Part shown: piece by piece, positions 18,490 through 27,938 of the stretch | How the letters are laid out: each line of letters begins with the position of its first letter | Position numbering within the stretch: the first letter of the stretch is position 1 | From: Sphaerotilus natans | GTDB lineage: Bacteria > Pseudomonadota > Gammaproteobacteria > Burkholderiales > Burkholderiaceae_C | Direction of reading: 5' to 3' | NCBI RefSeq assembly: GCF_900156335.1 | Contig: NZ_FTMZ01000012.1 | Span: 1 to 64,000 of the forward strand | Length of the DNA stretch: 64,000 bases | Made by a program: the position numbers and the translations under genes | The notes under the pieces: model-generated | The model's input: the letters and a program-made list of their open reading frames with translations, nothing else | The model's database searches: none | What the model was told of the DNA's origin: nothing

Positions 18490-19419
18490 ATGCGCACCCT
18501 CCACGATCCTGGCGCGGCAGCGGCGACACCGCCGATTTCCATGCAGCCCCTGCAACTGGTGCAGTCCGCGGCAGCGCGTCCGTGGCTGATCGTGCTGGTC
18601 GGCGTGCTGGCCATGTATGGACCCACGTTCTGGGGTCTGTTCAACGGGCTGTGGTCGACCGACAGCCAGGGCCATGGTCCGATCGTGCTCGCCATCTCGG
18701 TGTGGCTGCTGTGGCGCCGGCTGCCGGATCTGATGGCCAGCCCGGCCGCGCCGGCGCCGCGAAGCGGCTGGACGCTGTTCGTGCTGGCCCTGCTGCTGTA
18801 TGCGCTGGGCCGCTCCCAGGACATCCTGCTTTTCGAGGTCGGCTCGCTGGTGCCGATGATCTCCGCGGTGATGCTGATCCTGCGGGGCGGCGCCTCGCTG
18901 AAGCTGCTGCTGTTCCCGCTGTTCTTCATGCTCTTCATGGTGCCGCTGCCCGCGCCGGTGGTCGACGCGCTGACGCAGCCGATGAAGCTGGCGGTCTCGT
19001 ATGTCGCCGAGTCGCTGCTGTACACCGCTGGCTATCCGATCAGCCGCAGCGGCGTGATCCTGCAGATCGGGCCCTACCAGCTGCTGGTGGCCGATGCCTG
19101 CGCCGGACTGCAGACCCTGTTCACGCTCGAGGCGCTGGGCCTGCTCTATCTGAACCTGATTCGGCATGAGTCCATGGCGCGCAACGTGACGCTGGCCATC
19201 CTGATCGTGCCGATCAGCTTCACCGCCAATGTCATCCGTGTCGTCGTGCTGACGCTGATCACCTACCACTTCGGCGACGAGGCCGGGCAGGGTTTCCTGC
19301 ACGGCTTTGCCGGCATGGTGCTGTTCATGGCGGCGTTGATGATGACCATCCTGGCGGATTCGCTCATCCGCGCCGTCGTGGCGATCTGGTCCGGGCGTTC
19401 CCGTTCGGCGACGGCCTGA
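18490..19419 (+). CDS. xrtB: Exosortase B (XrtB/EpsH), integral membrane cysteine transpeptidase-like protein
   Basis: 309 residues with about eight hydrophobic helices. The exosortase triad is visible: Cys204 in [11 protein letters not shown], Arg250 in FTANVIRVV and His271 in GFLHGFAG. Exosortases are thought to process PEP-CTERM proteins at the inner membrane and are encoded in EPS loci; the B type is found with epsD, epsE, epsF, epsG and epsI, as here. The gene lies 21 bases after epsG and 46 bases before epsI. An internal ATG at 18541 is a possible alternative start. No clear PEP-CTERM substrate is seen in the window. Confidence 0.94.
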   Translation: MRTLHDPGAAAATPPISMQPLQLVQSAAARPWLIVLVGVLAMYGPTFWGLFNGLWSTDSQGHGPIVLAISVWLLWRRLPDLMASPAAPAPRSGWTLFVLALLLYALGRSQDILLFEVGSLVPMISAVMLILRGGASLKLLLFPLFFMLFMVPLPAPVVDALTQPMKLAVSYVAESLLYTAGYPISRSGVILQIGPYQLLVADACAGLQTLFTLEALGLLYLNLIRHESMARNVTLAILIVPISFTANVIRVVVLTLITYHFGDEAGQGFLHGFAGMVLFMAALMMTILADSLIRAVVAIWSGRSRSATA

Positions 19420-19465
19420 GCCGACCCGTGCTGGCCATCCCATTCAACCCAGGAAGCAGGATCCG

Positions 19466-20149
19466 ATGATCTCCTCGATGAAGACGGCCGCAGTGATGGC
19501 CGCGATCATGGTCGGCACCAGCGTGCTGGCGTCAGCGGCCAAGCCGACCCGGATGCTGGCCGACACCCGCCAGCAGCAGCGCATCGAGCCGCTGATTCCC
19601 TTGCAGTTCGGCACATGGCGTGCGGTTCCGGTCACTGGCGGCATCGTCAATCCGCAGGTGGAGGACTTCGTCAACAAGGTCTATGCCGAGACCGTCTCGA
19701 AGATCTACGAGAACGACCGCGGCGAACGGGTCATTCTGTCGATCGCCTACGGCAAGAATCAGGGCGACGATTTCCAGGTCCACAAGCCCGAGGTCTGCTA
19801 TCCCGCCCAGGGCTTCGAGATCCGCAGCAACCAGAAAGGGCAGCTGCAGACGGCCTCGGGCAGCATTCCCGTGCGTCGCCTCGAGACGGTGCTGGGGCGC
19901 CAGCGCTTCGAGCCGGTGACCTACTGGACCACGCTGGGCGACTTTGCCGTCGCCAGCGGCATCGACAAGAAGATGCTCGACATCCGCTATGCGATGGATG
20001 GCCTGGTGGCCGACGGGCTGCTGTTCCGCATCTCCAGCATCGACCGGGACAGCCCCCGGGCGTTTGCCCTGCATGAGCAGTTCGCACGTGATCTGCTGGC
20101 GCATGTCGGTGCGGGCGAGCGCCGCCGGCTGGCTGGGCTGTCGCAATGA
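19466..20149 (+). CDS. epsI: EpsI, exosortase-B-associated secreted protein
   Basis: 227 residues, with AGGA and GGA sequences just upstream of the ATG. An N-terminal hydrophobic segment (about residues 7-25) is a signal or anchor. The remainder contains the EpsI/DUF3485 features: [38 protein letters not shown] (split here as two adjacent blocks) and a late YWTTLGDF. In other exosortase systems the EpsI domain is either fused to XrtA or encoded beside XrtB; its biochemical role is not settled. Position immediately after xrtB supports the assignment. Confidence 0.9.
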   Translation: MISSMKTAAVMAAIMVGTSVLASAAKPTRMLADTRQQQRIEPLIPLQFGTWRAVPVTGGIVNPQVEDFVNKVYAETVSKIYENDRGERVILSIAYGKNQGDDFQVHKPEVCYPAQGFEIRSNQKGQLQTASGSIPVRRLETVLGRQRFEPVTYWTTLGDFAVASGIDKKMLDIRYAMDGLVADGLLFRISSIDRDSPRAFALHEQFARDLLAHVGAGERRRLAGLSQ

Positions 20150-20203
20150 CCACCACGGTCATGACGGCCGGGGCCTGCCGGATCGGCCCACTGCGCTGAC
20201 CTG

Positions 20204-21568
20204 ATGAGTTCCACCCCCGCGGGGGGGCGTCCGATGCTGCGCAGCGTGGGTCTGTCTGGTCTGGGCACTGCTGCGCGTCTGGCGTCTTCCCTGGTGGCGA
20301 TCAGCATCGCTGCCCGTACCCTGCAGCCGTACGATTTCGGCCAGCTGATGTTTCTGCTGTCCCTGGCAGCCATCCTGTGCGTGCCGGCCAATTTCGGCCT
20401 GTCCACATGGGTGCTGCGGGCGCTGCCGCAGGCGCGTGCCGTCACCGGCACCTCCCCGGATGGGCTGTCCCCGGACCGCTGCGTGGCCGAGGCCTGGTCG
20501 GCCCGCTGGCTGGGCTCGGTGGTGATGCTGCTGGTGGCGATGCCGGCGCTGGCACTGCTGTCGGCACCGGTGCGGCTGCCCTTTGCGCTGCTGATGCTGG
20601 CGATGCTGGCCGAGGGGCTCGCCGAGTTCGCGATGGCGGTTCTGCGTGCTTGTGGCCGGCATGACGAGGATGCCCGACTCGGGGTGCGCAGTGCGTGGAT
20701 CTACAGTCTCTCGGTCGGCCTGACCGCGTGGCTGACCGGCTCGATCCTCGGTGTGGCCGTGGCTTATCTGCTGTCACGTGCCTTGGTGGCGGTGCTCGGT
20801 GCCCGGATGGCTTCGCACGCGGTGCCCGGGGGGCTGCGCTGGCTGGGATGGCGGGTGGCCGCGCAGCGCGCCCGGGCCAGTCTCAGCTATGCGACCGATT
20901 ACGCCATGACGGCGCTGTTCGGTCAGATCGATGCGTTGGTGCTCAACCATCATCTCGGGCCGGTGGCCGTGGGCCTGCACCAGGCCGGCATGCGCATGTT
21001 CATGGCTGCGGCGCAGATCATGCCGGTGCTTGCCAATGTCTTTCTGCCGCAGCTGGCCGCTTCGATGACCACGGCTTCCGACAGTCAACTGCGACAGCAG
21101 ATGGTGCGCATGCAGATGACCATCGTGCTGGTCGGGTGCCTGATCGGTGTGGGCTTCTCGCTGGCTGACGAGATCGTGGTGCGGCTGCTGTTCGGCGAGG
21201 CCTATCTGGACCTGCTGCATCTGCTGCCGTGGTTCGGACTGCTGTTCCAGGTGCGCTGCGCTGCCGCCGCCTGGGGCATCACGCTGACGGCCATGGGCGA
21301 GCAGGCTTTTCGCGCTCGTGCTTCGGTGCTGCACTGGCTGCTGATCCTGGGCCTGTCGATCTGGCTGCTTCCTGTCTTGCAGGGGCAGGGCTGGCTGCTG
21401 GCCTTGGTGGCAGGAAATTTTGTGCTGTGGATGGCCTATGCGGTGCGGGTGCAACTGACCGCGCGCCTGCGCAGCCGTGCCAGCCTGGCACTTGTGCTGA
21501 CGGCTCTGGCGCTGATGCTGTTGCATCTGGGACTGCTGGTGCAGGCGCAGGGAGGGGCAGGTGCGTGA
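20204..21568 (+). CDS. Wzx-like polysaccharide flippase (oligosaccharide flippase family)
   Basis: 454 residues, almost entirely hydrophobic, with about 12-14 predicted helices. The N-terminal GLGTAARLASSLVAISIAARTL is typical of the polysaccharide-synthesis/MATE-like flippase superfamily, which moves the lipid-linked repeat unit across the inner membrane. It follows epsI and precedes the pyruvyltransferase-like and polymerase-like genes, completing the expected Wzx/Wzy-dependent set. A G run within the first codons (GGGGGGG near 20221) does not shift the frame in this sequence. Confidence 0.88.
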   Translation: MSSTPAGGRPMLRSVGLSGLGTAARLASSLVAISIAARTLQPYDFGQLMFLLSLAAILCVPANFGLSTWVLRALPQARAVTGTSPDGLSPDRCVAEAWSARWLGSVVMLLVAMPALALLSAPVRLPFALLMLAMLAEGLAEFAMAVLRACGRHDEDARLGVRSAWIYSLSVGLTAWLTGSILGVAVAYLLSRALVAVLGARMASHAVPGGLRWLGWRVAAQRARASLSYATDYAMTALFGQIDALVLNHHLGPVAVGLHQAGMRMFMAAAQIMPVLANVFLPQLAASMTTASDSQLRQQMVRMQMTIVLVGCLIGVGFSLADEIVVRLLFGEAYLDLLHLLPWFGLLFQVRCAAAAWGITLTAMGEQAFRARASVLHWLLILGLSIWLLPVLQGQGWLLALVAGNFVLWMAYAVRVQLTARLRSRASLALVLTALALMLLHLGLLVQAQGGAGA

Positions 21569-21643
21569 AGACGGGCGCAGCCTGCTGGTTTCTTTGTGCT
21601 TTGCTTGATCCGGTTGCGATTCGCCCCGGAGAGAATCGGAAAA

Positions 21644-22879
21644 ATGCTGATGACCTCCCGTTCATTTCCTTCGACTGCTGCGGCGTCCATGCCGGCGGCG
21701 CGGCGCGTGCTTCGCATCGGCTTGCTGTGGCATTCGCTGTCTTCCGACAACCTCGGCGTCGGCGCCCTGACCGAGTCCCAGCTGGCCTTGTGCCGTGAGG
21801 CGGCCGAATTGGCGGGCGTCGATCTGGAATTTGTTCTGTTCGGCACGTCTGGCGGTCAGTCCTATGGCCCGCAGGGCGTGAAGCTGGCGCAGGGCTCGGC
21901 CGTCTCTGTGCGTCAGATGCCCGGTGGCCGCTCGGCCTACGAGCGCGAGGTGGCGGCATGCGACGCGGTGCTCGACATCGGCGAGGGGGACAGCTTTACC
22001 GACATCTACGGCCTGAGGCGCTTTGCCTTCATGCTGGCCAGCAAGCAGATGGTGCTGCGTCAGGGTGTTCCGCTGGTGCTGAGCCCGCAGACCATCGGGC
22101 CGTTCGAGTCCCGTCCGGTGCGCTGGCTGGCCCGGCGCGCGATGCGCCGCTGTGCTCGCGTCTTCGCGCGCGACGAGCTGTCGATGTCGTATCTCGAGTC
22201 GCAGGGCCTGGGCGCAGCGGCGACCGAGGTGGTCGATGTGGCTTTTCGTCTGCCTTTTGTCCGGCCGGTGCGCGACAGCGAGGACGCAATGATCGACATC
22301 GGCATCAATGTGTCGGGCTTGCTGCATTCCGGCGGCTACGCGGGGGCGAACCAGTTCGGTCTGCGTGTGGACTATCCGCAGCTGGTGCGCCGCCTGATCG
22401 CGCACTTCACCGCGGTCGACCGGCATCGCGTCTGGCTGATCTCGCATGTGGTGCCCGATCATCTGCCGCGTGATGATGACCGGGTTGCGGTGCGCGAGCT
22501 GCTGCAGGCGTTTCCTCGGGCGCGCGCCGCACCGCAGTTCGGCAGTCCGAGCGAGGCCAAGTCCTTCATCTCGGGCATGGACTTCATGACGGGCGCACGC
22601 ATGCATGCCTGCATCGCGGCCATCTCCTCCGGGGTGGCAGTGGTGCCGCTGGCCTACAGTCGCAAGTTCAATGGCCTGTTCGCGACGCTCGGCTATCCCT
22701 GGCTGGCCGACGGCAAGGCGCAGGACACCGATCAGGCCCTGCAGACCATTCTCGATGGCTTCGAGCGGCGCGAGCAGCTGGCCGCCGATGCCCGACGCAG
22801 CAATGCTCTGGCCCAGGCGCGGCTGGATGTCTACCGCGACTATCTGGCTGACCTGTTCCGGCAGTGCCAGCGAGCCTGA
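21644..22879 (+). CDS. Polysaccharide pyruvyl transferase family protein
   Basis: 411 residues from the ATG at 21644, preceded by GGAGAGAATCGGA; the frame also has a GTG at 21596. The N-terminal half has LRIGLLWHSLSSDNLGVGAL and CDAVLDIGEGDSFTDIYG, and the middle has LSPQTIGPFES. The C-terminal half has SFISGMDFMTGARMHACIAA followed by VPLAYSRKFNGLF. These are the G-D-N-x-G, G-G-D-x-F-like and M-x-A-R-x-H motifs of the CsaB/WcaK family, which attaches pyruvate ketals to sugars. The product would add acidic groups to the EPS; the target sugar is unknown. Confidence 0.87.
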   Translation: MLMTSRSFPSTAAASMPAARRVLRIGLLWHSLSSDNLGVGALTESQLALCREAAELAGVDLEFVLFGTSGGQSYGPQGVKLAQGSAVSVRQMPGGRSAYEREVAACDAVLDIGEGDSFTDIYGLRRFAFMLASKQMVLRQGVPLVLSPQTIGPFESRPVRWLARRAMRRCARVFARDELSMSYLESQGLGAAATEVVDVAFRLPFVRPVRDSEDAMIDIGINVSGLLHSGGYAGANQFGLRVDYPQLVRRLIAHFTAVDRHRVWLISHVVPDHLPRDDDRVAVRELLQAFPRARAAPQFGSPSEAKSFISGMDFMTGARMHACIAAISSGVAVVPLAYSRKFNGLFATLGYPWLADGKAQDTDQALQTILDGFERREQLAADARRSNALAQARLDVYRDYLADLFRQCQRA

Positions 22880-22942
22880 GCGGCCCATGCAGCCTGTGTT
22901 GCGCCCGCACGCCGAAGAATTCCCGATGAAGGAGACCGCTCC

Positions 22943-24532
22943 GTGCTGATGAACTCCGCGACCTTGCGACGTGCGACCAGCATCTCGGCGCTGACCTCGG
23001 TGCTGCTGTGGATCGTGCTGCTGCTGGGCATCTTCATCGTCGGCGCGCTGACCGCGCTGGCGCCCGATCTGATGGTGCGCCTCGCGCCCCTCATCGTCAT
23101 TCCGGTGTTTGTCGTGGTGGCGGCCTTCCGCTCGAATCGCAGCGACCTGGGGCCCCGGTTCATGCGCGGCTGGGCCATGCTGCTTGCTTGCATGCTGTCG
23201 CTGTGGCCGACCTATCTGAGCCTGAAGATCGGCAGCGCCCCTTCGCTGGATGGCCGCAAGCTCATGATGCTGGCCGCGCTGGTCATCTTCGTCTATCTGG
23301 TGGTCAACCGTCCCGCCATCCGGCAGGCCCTGTTCTTCCACCGCGATTCCGGCACCCATCTGGTCGGCTTCATCATCCTGGCCTACATCGTGCTGCGTTA
23401 TGTCTCGCTGCATGGCGCGGCGTTTCCAGTCCATGCTTTCCTCATGCTGAGCTGGGAGCTCGTCTACTACTATTTTCTGTATTACTTCGCGATCGCCTGC
23501 CTGCGTCATCCGGATTGCCCTGCCACGCTGCAGAGTGCATTTTTCTGGGCCATGCTGCTCATGGCGATCCTGGTTGTCCTTGAGAAGGTCCAGGGGGTCA
23601 ACTATCTGACCCTGTACGTGCCCATGGGTGGGGATGTTGGCGCCATGCAGGCGCTCAGTCGTCTCCGGGATGGTGTCCTGCGTGCGCAGGGCACCTTCGA
23701 GCATCCGATCACCCTGGCCGAATATGCCTCGATGGTCTCGGGCTTCAGCTTGGCCGCCCTGTTGTGGGCCCGGCGGATGAGGGGACGCCTGTTCGCGCTG
23801 CTGGTGCTGATGACCTCGCTGGCGGTCAATCTGGCCAGCGCTTCCCGTTCCGGTCTGGTGTGCGCCGGTGCCGCGATGCTGCTGGTGTTCGTGCTGTGGA
23901 TGTACCGGGCCCGCAAGGTGCAGAGTCTGGCCGGCCTGTTCGGCCGGCAGGTTCTCGTGATCGGCACGCTGGTCGGTGCGGTGGTGCTGGCCGCGCCGGT
24001 GGTCTGGCTGCTGACCCAGGGGCGCTCGACCAACGAGAAGCTGAGTTCGCTGGCCCGCTCGGAAATGCTCGATCGTGGCGTTCCCAGCGTCATCGACAAC
24101 CCGTTCATCGGCACTGGCTTTGGCACGGCCGGCCAGATCGCCGGGCATGTCGGCAACGGTGGGCTGCTGACGCTGGACAACCACTATCTCGGCATCGCGA
24201 TCGAGTCCGGCGTGCCGGCGGTCCTGCTGTTCACGCTGTCGCTGCTGATTCCCTTGCTGCGGGCGGTGCACGCTGTGCTGTCCCGCCCCAGTCCGCATGC
24301 CGCTTTCCTGGCGGGTGCCGCAGGGGCCCTGGCCTTGCTGCTCATCATTCGCGGCACGATGTGGCTGTCGACCAATCTGGCCATCGGCTATCTGCTGGCC
24401 GGGCTGGTGATGGTCTTCTCTCGTCCGGGCCTGTCCTGGGCGGCCGAAGCGGTCTCGACCGACAAGGACCGCACGGCACCGGGCCCCCATCAGGCCTCTC
24501 AGGCTGCTTCCCGGGGGATGCTCCGTGCATGA
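22943..24532 (+). CDS. O-antigen ligase/polymerase-like membrane protein (Wzy/EpsH-locus polymerase)
   Basis: 529 residues. The GTG at 22943 is chosen because AAGGAG ends eight bases before it; the ATG at 22949 would be spaced fourteen bases away. There are about ten to twelve hydrophobic segments, a large periplasmic loop (around residues 235-350) containing RAQGTFEHPITLAEYASM and then LDNHYLGIAIESGVPA, which is the Wzy_C (PF04932) pattern of O-antigen ligases and polymerases with the conserved histidine. It probably polymerises the EPS repeats. The end of the gene overlaps the next coding sequence by eight bases. Confidence 0.87.
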   Translation: MLMNSATLRRATSISALTSVLLWIVLLLGIFIVGALTALAPDLMVRLAPLIVIPVFVVVAAFRSNRSDLGPRFMRGWAMLLACMLSLWPTYLSLKIGSAPSLDGRKLMMLAALVIFVYLVVNRPAIRQALFFHRDSGTHLVGFIILAYIVLRYVSLHGAAFPVHAFLMLSWELVYYYFLYYFAIACLRHPDCPATLQSAFFWAMLLMAILVVLEKVQGVNYLTLYVPMGGDVGAMQALSRLRDGVLRAQGTFEHPITLAEYASMVSGFSLAALLWARRMRGRLFALLVLMTSLAVNLASASRSGLVCAGAAMLLVFVLWMYRARKVQSLAGLFGRQVLVIGTLVGAVVLAAPVVWLLTQGRSTNEKLSSLARSEMLDRGVPSVIDNPFIGTGFGTAGQIAGHVGNGGLLTLDNHYLGIAIESGVPAVLLFTLSLLIPLLRAVHAVLSRPSPHAAFLAGAAGALALLLIIRGTMWLSTNLAIGYLLAGLVMVFSRPGLSWAAEAVSTDKDRTAPGPHQASQAASRGMLRA

Positions 24533-25613
24533 CTATGTCGTCCTGCTGAACTGGAACGGCTGGCGCGATACCTGCGAGTGCTTGGCCAGCCTGATGAGGC
24601 TGAACGGGCCGGCTCCGCGCGTCATCGTCTGCGACAACGCCTCCTCGGACGGTTCGCTCGACAGGATCCGTGCCTGGGCCCGCGGTGAAGCGGAGGTGGA
24701 GCTGCCCGGGTGGTGGCCCGCTCCCGGACAGGCTGGCGCAGGCCGGCCGCCTGCACGAAGACCGGTCATGGCCGAGATTCGCCGTGCCGATGCCGACGGC
24801 GAATCGCCCGGAGGTGCATGGGATGTGCAGGGCCCGGATGATGCCGATCTGTTCCTGATTCCGACCGGGGCCAACCTGGGCTTTGCCGGCGGGTGCAATG
24901 TCGGCTTGCGCTTCATCCTGCAGCGCGGTGACGCGCGCCATGTGTGGCTGCTGAACAATGACACGGTCGTGCATCCCGATGCGCTGGTGGCGCTGGTGCA
25001 GGAAGCCGGTCGGCGACCGCAGGCCGGCATGATCGGTTCGGTCCTGCGCTACTACCACCGGCCGGACATCGTGCAGGCTCTGGGGGGCGGGCGCTTCGAC
25101 CTGGCCCGCACCGCCACGATGCATGTCGGCGAAGGCGAGCGCTTCGAGCCGGTCTCCGAGTCCCGACAGGCGGACATCGAGCGACAGCTGGCCTACATCA
25201 CCGGCGCCTCGATGCTGCTGACGCCCGCCTTCCTGGCGCAGGTCGGACTGATGCAGGAAGACTATTTCCTGTATTACGAGGAGATCGACTGGGCCGAGCG
25301 TGCCCGGCGCAGTCGGCCCGCCTTCGGCCTGGCGCTGGCCGCCGGCAGCCTGGTCTTCCACAAGGAAGGCGCCTCGGCGGGGACCAACACGCCCTCGGTC
25401 TTCTCCGCCAGGCTGCTGGCGCGCAACCGGCTGCGTTTCATCCGGCGTTTCTATCCGGAGCATCTGCCATCCGCCCGCCGGCATGTGCTGCGTGATGCGG
25501 TGGTGGCCCTGCTCAAGCGCCGCCCTGCGGTCGCCCGCACGCTCATGCGCGAGGCGCTCGGACCGGTTCGTCTGCCTGAGACTTGTCCGGCGGTACAGGC
25601 CACGCGCGCATGA
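24525..25613 (+). CDS. Family 2 glycosyltransferase, rhamnosyltransferase-like
   Basis: 362 residues from a GTG at 24525, with GGGGGA six bases upstream; the start lies inside the last codons of the preceding gene, so translational coupling is likely. Motifs: YVVLLNWNGWRDT, VIVCDNASSDGS, GANLGFAGGCNVG and VWLLNNDTVVHP (acidic DxD-type motif), then ITGASMLL and YYEEIDWAERAR. This is the WbbL/RfbF-like GT2 pattern, many of which are rhamnosyltransferases. A Pro/Gly/Ala-rich insertion of about 45 residues (roughly 60-105) interrupts the nucleotide-binding domain, which is unusual. Acceptor unknown. Confidence 0.88.
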   Translation: MHDYVVLLNWNGWRDTCECLASLMRLNGPAPRVIVCDNASSDGSLDRIRAWARGEAEVELPGWWPAPGQAGAGRPPARRPVMAEIRRADADGESPGGAWDVQGPDDADLFLIPTGANLGFAGGCNVGLRFILQRGDARHVWLLNNDTVVHPDALVALVQEAGRRPQAGMIGSVLRYYHRPDIVQALGGGRFDLARTATMHVGEGERFEPVSESRQADIERQLAYITGASMLLTPAFLAQVGLMQEDYFLYYEEIDWAERARRSRPAFGLALAAGSLVFHKEGASAGTNTPSVFSARLLARNRLRFIRRFYPEHLPSARRHVLRDAVVALLKRRPAVARTLMREALGPVRLPETCPAVQATRA

Positions 25614-25668
25614 ATCTGCACAGGCGCGCGGTCTTTTTCTTCTCCTTTCCCGAGTCGGTCACGCTGCC

Positions 25669-26925
25669 GTGAACATCCTGCTGATCGCCAGGACCTGTCC
25701 TGTGCCCGCCAACGATGGCGAAAAACTGCGAGTCTTCCACCTGCTGAAGGTGATGGCCCGTTCCCACCGGGTCACGCTGGTCTGCCGCGTGATGCATGCG
25801 GAGGAGGCCCGCGCCATCGACTCCCTTCGCGAGCTCGGGGTCGAGGTGGTCGGCGTGTCGGTGCCGCCGCCCGCCAGTCATCTGGAGCGGCTGCGATGGA
25901 TCTGGCCCTTTCTCTGGTCGCGGCATCCCATCTCGCTGTGCACCGTGCTGTTCCCGGCCATTCGCGAGGAACTGCGGCGCCTGGTGGCCGCGCGGCACTT
26001 CGACGTGGTCCAGGTGGAGCATTCCTCGCTGGCGGTCTATCTGGATGATCTGGCGCTGCCGCCCACGACCGCACGGGTGGTGACGATGCACAACATCGAC
26101 TACATCCGCAACGAGCGGGTGATCCAGAACTCGCCCTGGGGCCTGCGCCGGATCTATCACCAGCTCAACCAGATGCGTTTCAGGCGCTGGGAGCTCGATG
26201 CGGTGCGCCGCTTCGATCGCGCGATGATGATGTCCGATGTCGATGCGGACATCCTGCGCCGCGATGTGCCCGACGTTCCGATCGATGTGGTACCCAACGG
26301 TGTGGACTGCGCGGCGCTGCAGCACCGTCTGCCTGTCGGGCCGGGGCCGCAGGGCGAGCGTGCGCTGGTCTTCGTCGCCTCGATGGACTCCGAGGCCAAC
26401 CAGGATGGCGCCCTGTACTTTCTCGACCAGGTGCTGCCGCTGATCCGGGCTCGCCGACAAGGCGTGAAGGTCTGGCTGGTCGGGCGCCAGCCGCCGGAAG
26501 CGCTGCGTGCACGGCATGACGGGCGGGAGATCTTCGTGACAGGAAAGGTCGATTCCGTCGAGCCCTACTACCGTCAGGCCGATGTCGCCATCGTGCCCTT
26601 GCGCTCCGGGGGCGGCACGCGGCTCAAGATTCTGGAGGCCATGGCGCTGGGCGTGCCGGTCGTGTCGACCACGGTGGGGGCCGAAGGCATCGAGCTCGAG
26701 ACGGGTCGGCATGCGCTGCTGGCCGACTCGCCGGAGGAGTTCGCGGCGGCGATCGAGCGCATCCTGCACGACGCCGACCTGCAGCGCAGCATCAGCCTGG
26801 CCGCCCGCCAGCAGGCCCAGGAGCGCTATGACTGGGTGGGTATCGGCCGCCTCCAGGACGAGGTGCATCGACTGGCCCTCGCATCGCGCACATCAGACCG
26901 GAACAGGCTCTCGAGAACACACTGA
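25669..26925 (+). CDS. Family 4 glycosyltransferase, exosortase-system-associated type
   Basis: 418 residues from the GTG at 25669, where the translation begins VNILLIARTCPVPANDGEK; the frame is open far upstream but overlaps the preceding gene. The start resembles the sugar transferases of exosortase/PEP-CTERM EPS loci (R-x-P-x-P-P-x-x-G-x-K-x-R-x-x-H-L-L). The C-terminal donor domain is clear: VFVASMDSEANQDGALYF, PLRSGGGTRLKILEAMALG (E-x7-E region) and STTVGAEGIE. It lies between two GT2 genes, with a one-base overlap to the next. Sugar donor unknown. Confidence 0.88.
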   Translation: MNILLIARTCPVPANDGEKLRVFHLLKVMARSHRVTLVCRVMHAEEARAIDSLRELGVEVVGVSVPPPASHLERLRWIWPFLWSRHPISLCTVLFPAIREELRRLVAARHFDVVQVEHSSLAVYLDDLALPPTTARVVTMHNIDYIRNERVIQNSPWGLRRIYHQLNQMRFRRWELDAVRRFDRAMMMSDVDADILRRDVPDVPIDVVPNGVDCAALQHRLPVGPGPQGERALVFVASMDSEANQDGALYFLDQVLPLIRARRQGVKVWLVGRQPPEALRARHDGREIFVTGKVDSVEPYYRQADVAIVPLRSGGGTRLKILEAMALGVPVVSTTVGAEGIELETGRHALLADSPEEFAAAIERILHDADLQRSISLAARQQAQERYDWVGIGRLQDEVHRLALASRTSDRNRLSRTH

Positions 26926-27857
26926 TGGATTCCAAGCACTCCCCGCCTGGTCGGCTGCCCAGGATTTCCCTGGTGACCGTCAGCTACAACGCGGCCGACT
27001 ACATCGACGCCACCTTGAGCTCGGTGCTGTCGCAGCGCTATCCCGATCTCGAGTACATCCTGCTGGATGGCGGATCCCGTGACGGCACGATGGACATCGT
27101 GGCGCGCCATCGCGCTGGCCTGTCCCATGTGTCCAGCGAGCCCGATGGCGGGCAGTATCACGCCATCCAGCGCGGGCTCGACATGGCCACCGGCGAGGTC
27201 TGCGCCTGGCTGAATGCGGATGACATCTATCTGCCCTGGACCCTGTCGGTGGTCGGAGAGATCTTCGCGACCTTTCCCGAGGTGGACTGGATCATCGGCT
27301 CCCCGGCCTATCTGAACCGTCTCGGGCAATGCACCCGTGTTTCCGGTGTGACGGCCCCGGCCTATCCCCGGCGCGAGATCGCTGCGGGCTGGTACCGGGA
27401 ATCGATGTCCGGTTTTCTGCAGCAGGAGAGCATGTTCTGGCGCCGCAGCCTCTGGCAGCGCGTCGGCGGCATGGACCTGTTGCTGAAGTACGCGGCCGAT
27501 TTCGACCTGTGGCGACGTTTTGCCGAGCATGCTGATCTGGTGTCGGTGTCCGTGCCGCTGGCCGCCTTCCGTCAGCGCCCGGGCGAGCAGCGTTCGTCGG
27601 CCGGTCGTGATCACTATGACGCTGAGGTGGCCCGGGTGATCGCGGGCCAGCCGGCTCCTGCCTGGCTCTGGCGGCGGATGGGGGAGGCGGGAGAGGCCCC
27701 CCGCCATCTGATGCGCATGATGCGCTGGGGACGTTCGCCGGTGATCGCCTACTCCCAGGCGCAGCAGGCCTGGTGCAAGAGGGTCAGCCGCCGCCCGGTG
27801 GCGCGCACCAGCCTGGCGGATGTGCTGCTGGAGCGGACCTTGCGGCGTGCGGGCTGA
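26925..27857 (+). CDS. Family 2 glycosyltransferase
   Basis: 310 residues; the ATG overlaps the previous stop by one base (TGATG). Motifs: ISLVTVSYNAADYIDATL, EYILLDGGSRDGT, EPDGGQYHAIQRGLDMATG and WLNADDIYLPW, where NADD is the DxD equivalent. This is the WcaA/Wbb-type GT2 subgroup. A later QQESMFWRRSLWQRVGG block is also typical. It is the last gene of the plus-strand EPS run that began with epsF and is followed by a strong hairpin. Acceptor unknown. Confidence 0.88.
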   Translation: MDSKHSPPGRLPRISLVTVSYNAADYIDATLSSVLSQRYPDLEYILLDGGSRDGTMDIVARHRAGLSHVSSEPDGGQYHAIQRGLDMATGEVCAWLNADDIYLPWTLSVVGEIFATFPEVDWIIGSPAYLNRLGQCTRVSGVTAPAYPRREIAAGWYRESMSGFLQQESMFWRRSLWQRVGGMDLLLKYAADFDLWRRFAEHADLVSVSVPLAAFRQRPGEQRSSAGRDHYDAEVARVIAGQPAPAWLWRRMGEAGEAPRHLMRMMRWGRSPVIAYSQAQQAWCKRVSRRPVARTSLADVLLERTLRRAG

Positions 27858-27865
27858 AAAGGAGT

Positions 27866-27899
27866 CAGGCCCTGCTGCCGGGAGGGGCAGCAGGGCCTG
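27866..27899. terminator. Perfect 14-bp hairpin between convergent EPS genes
   Basis: CAGGCCCTGCTGCC (27866-27879) pairs perfectly with GGCAGCAGGGCCTG (27886-27899) around a six-base loop. It lies nine bases after the stop of the plus-strand run and 39 bases after the stop of minus-strand epsE. On the minus strand it is followed by a short T run (CTCCTTTT), as in an intrinsic terminator; on the plus strand no T run follows. A second 7-bp hairpin (CGGATCG/CGATCCG) lies at 27907-27927. Most likely a bidirectional terminator. Confidence 0.75.
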
Positions 27900-27938
27900 G
27901 TCGATCCGGATCGCTCAGGGCGATCCGAAGCCTTCAAC

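Noticed and set aside
20221-20227. G-run frameshift in the flippase gene
   Set aside because: The frame continues unbroken through a normal-length protein, so the run is intact coding sequence as given.
15958-24490. Long minus-strand open frames (about 1,160 and 940 codons) under epsF-xrtB and the polymerase region
   Set aside because: Rich in Arg, Gln, His and Gly with no recognisable domain; the plus strand there encodes well-known EPS proteins in tight order.
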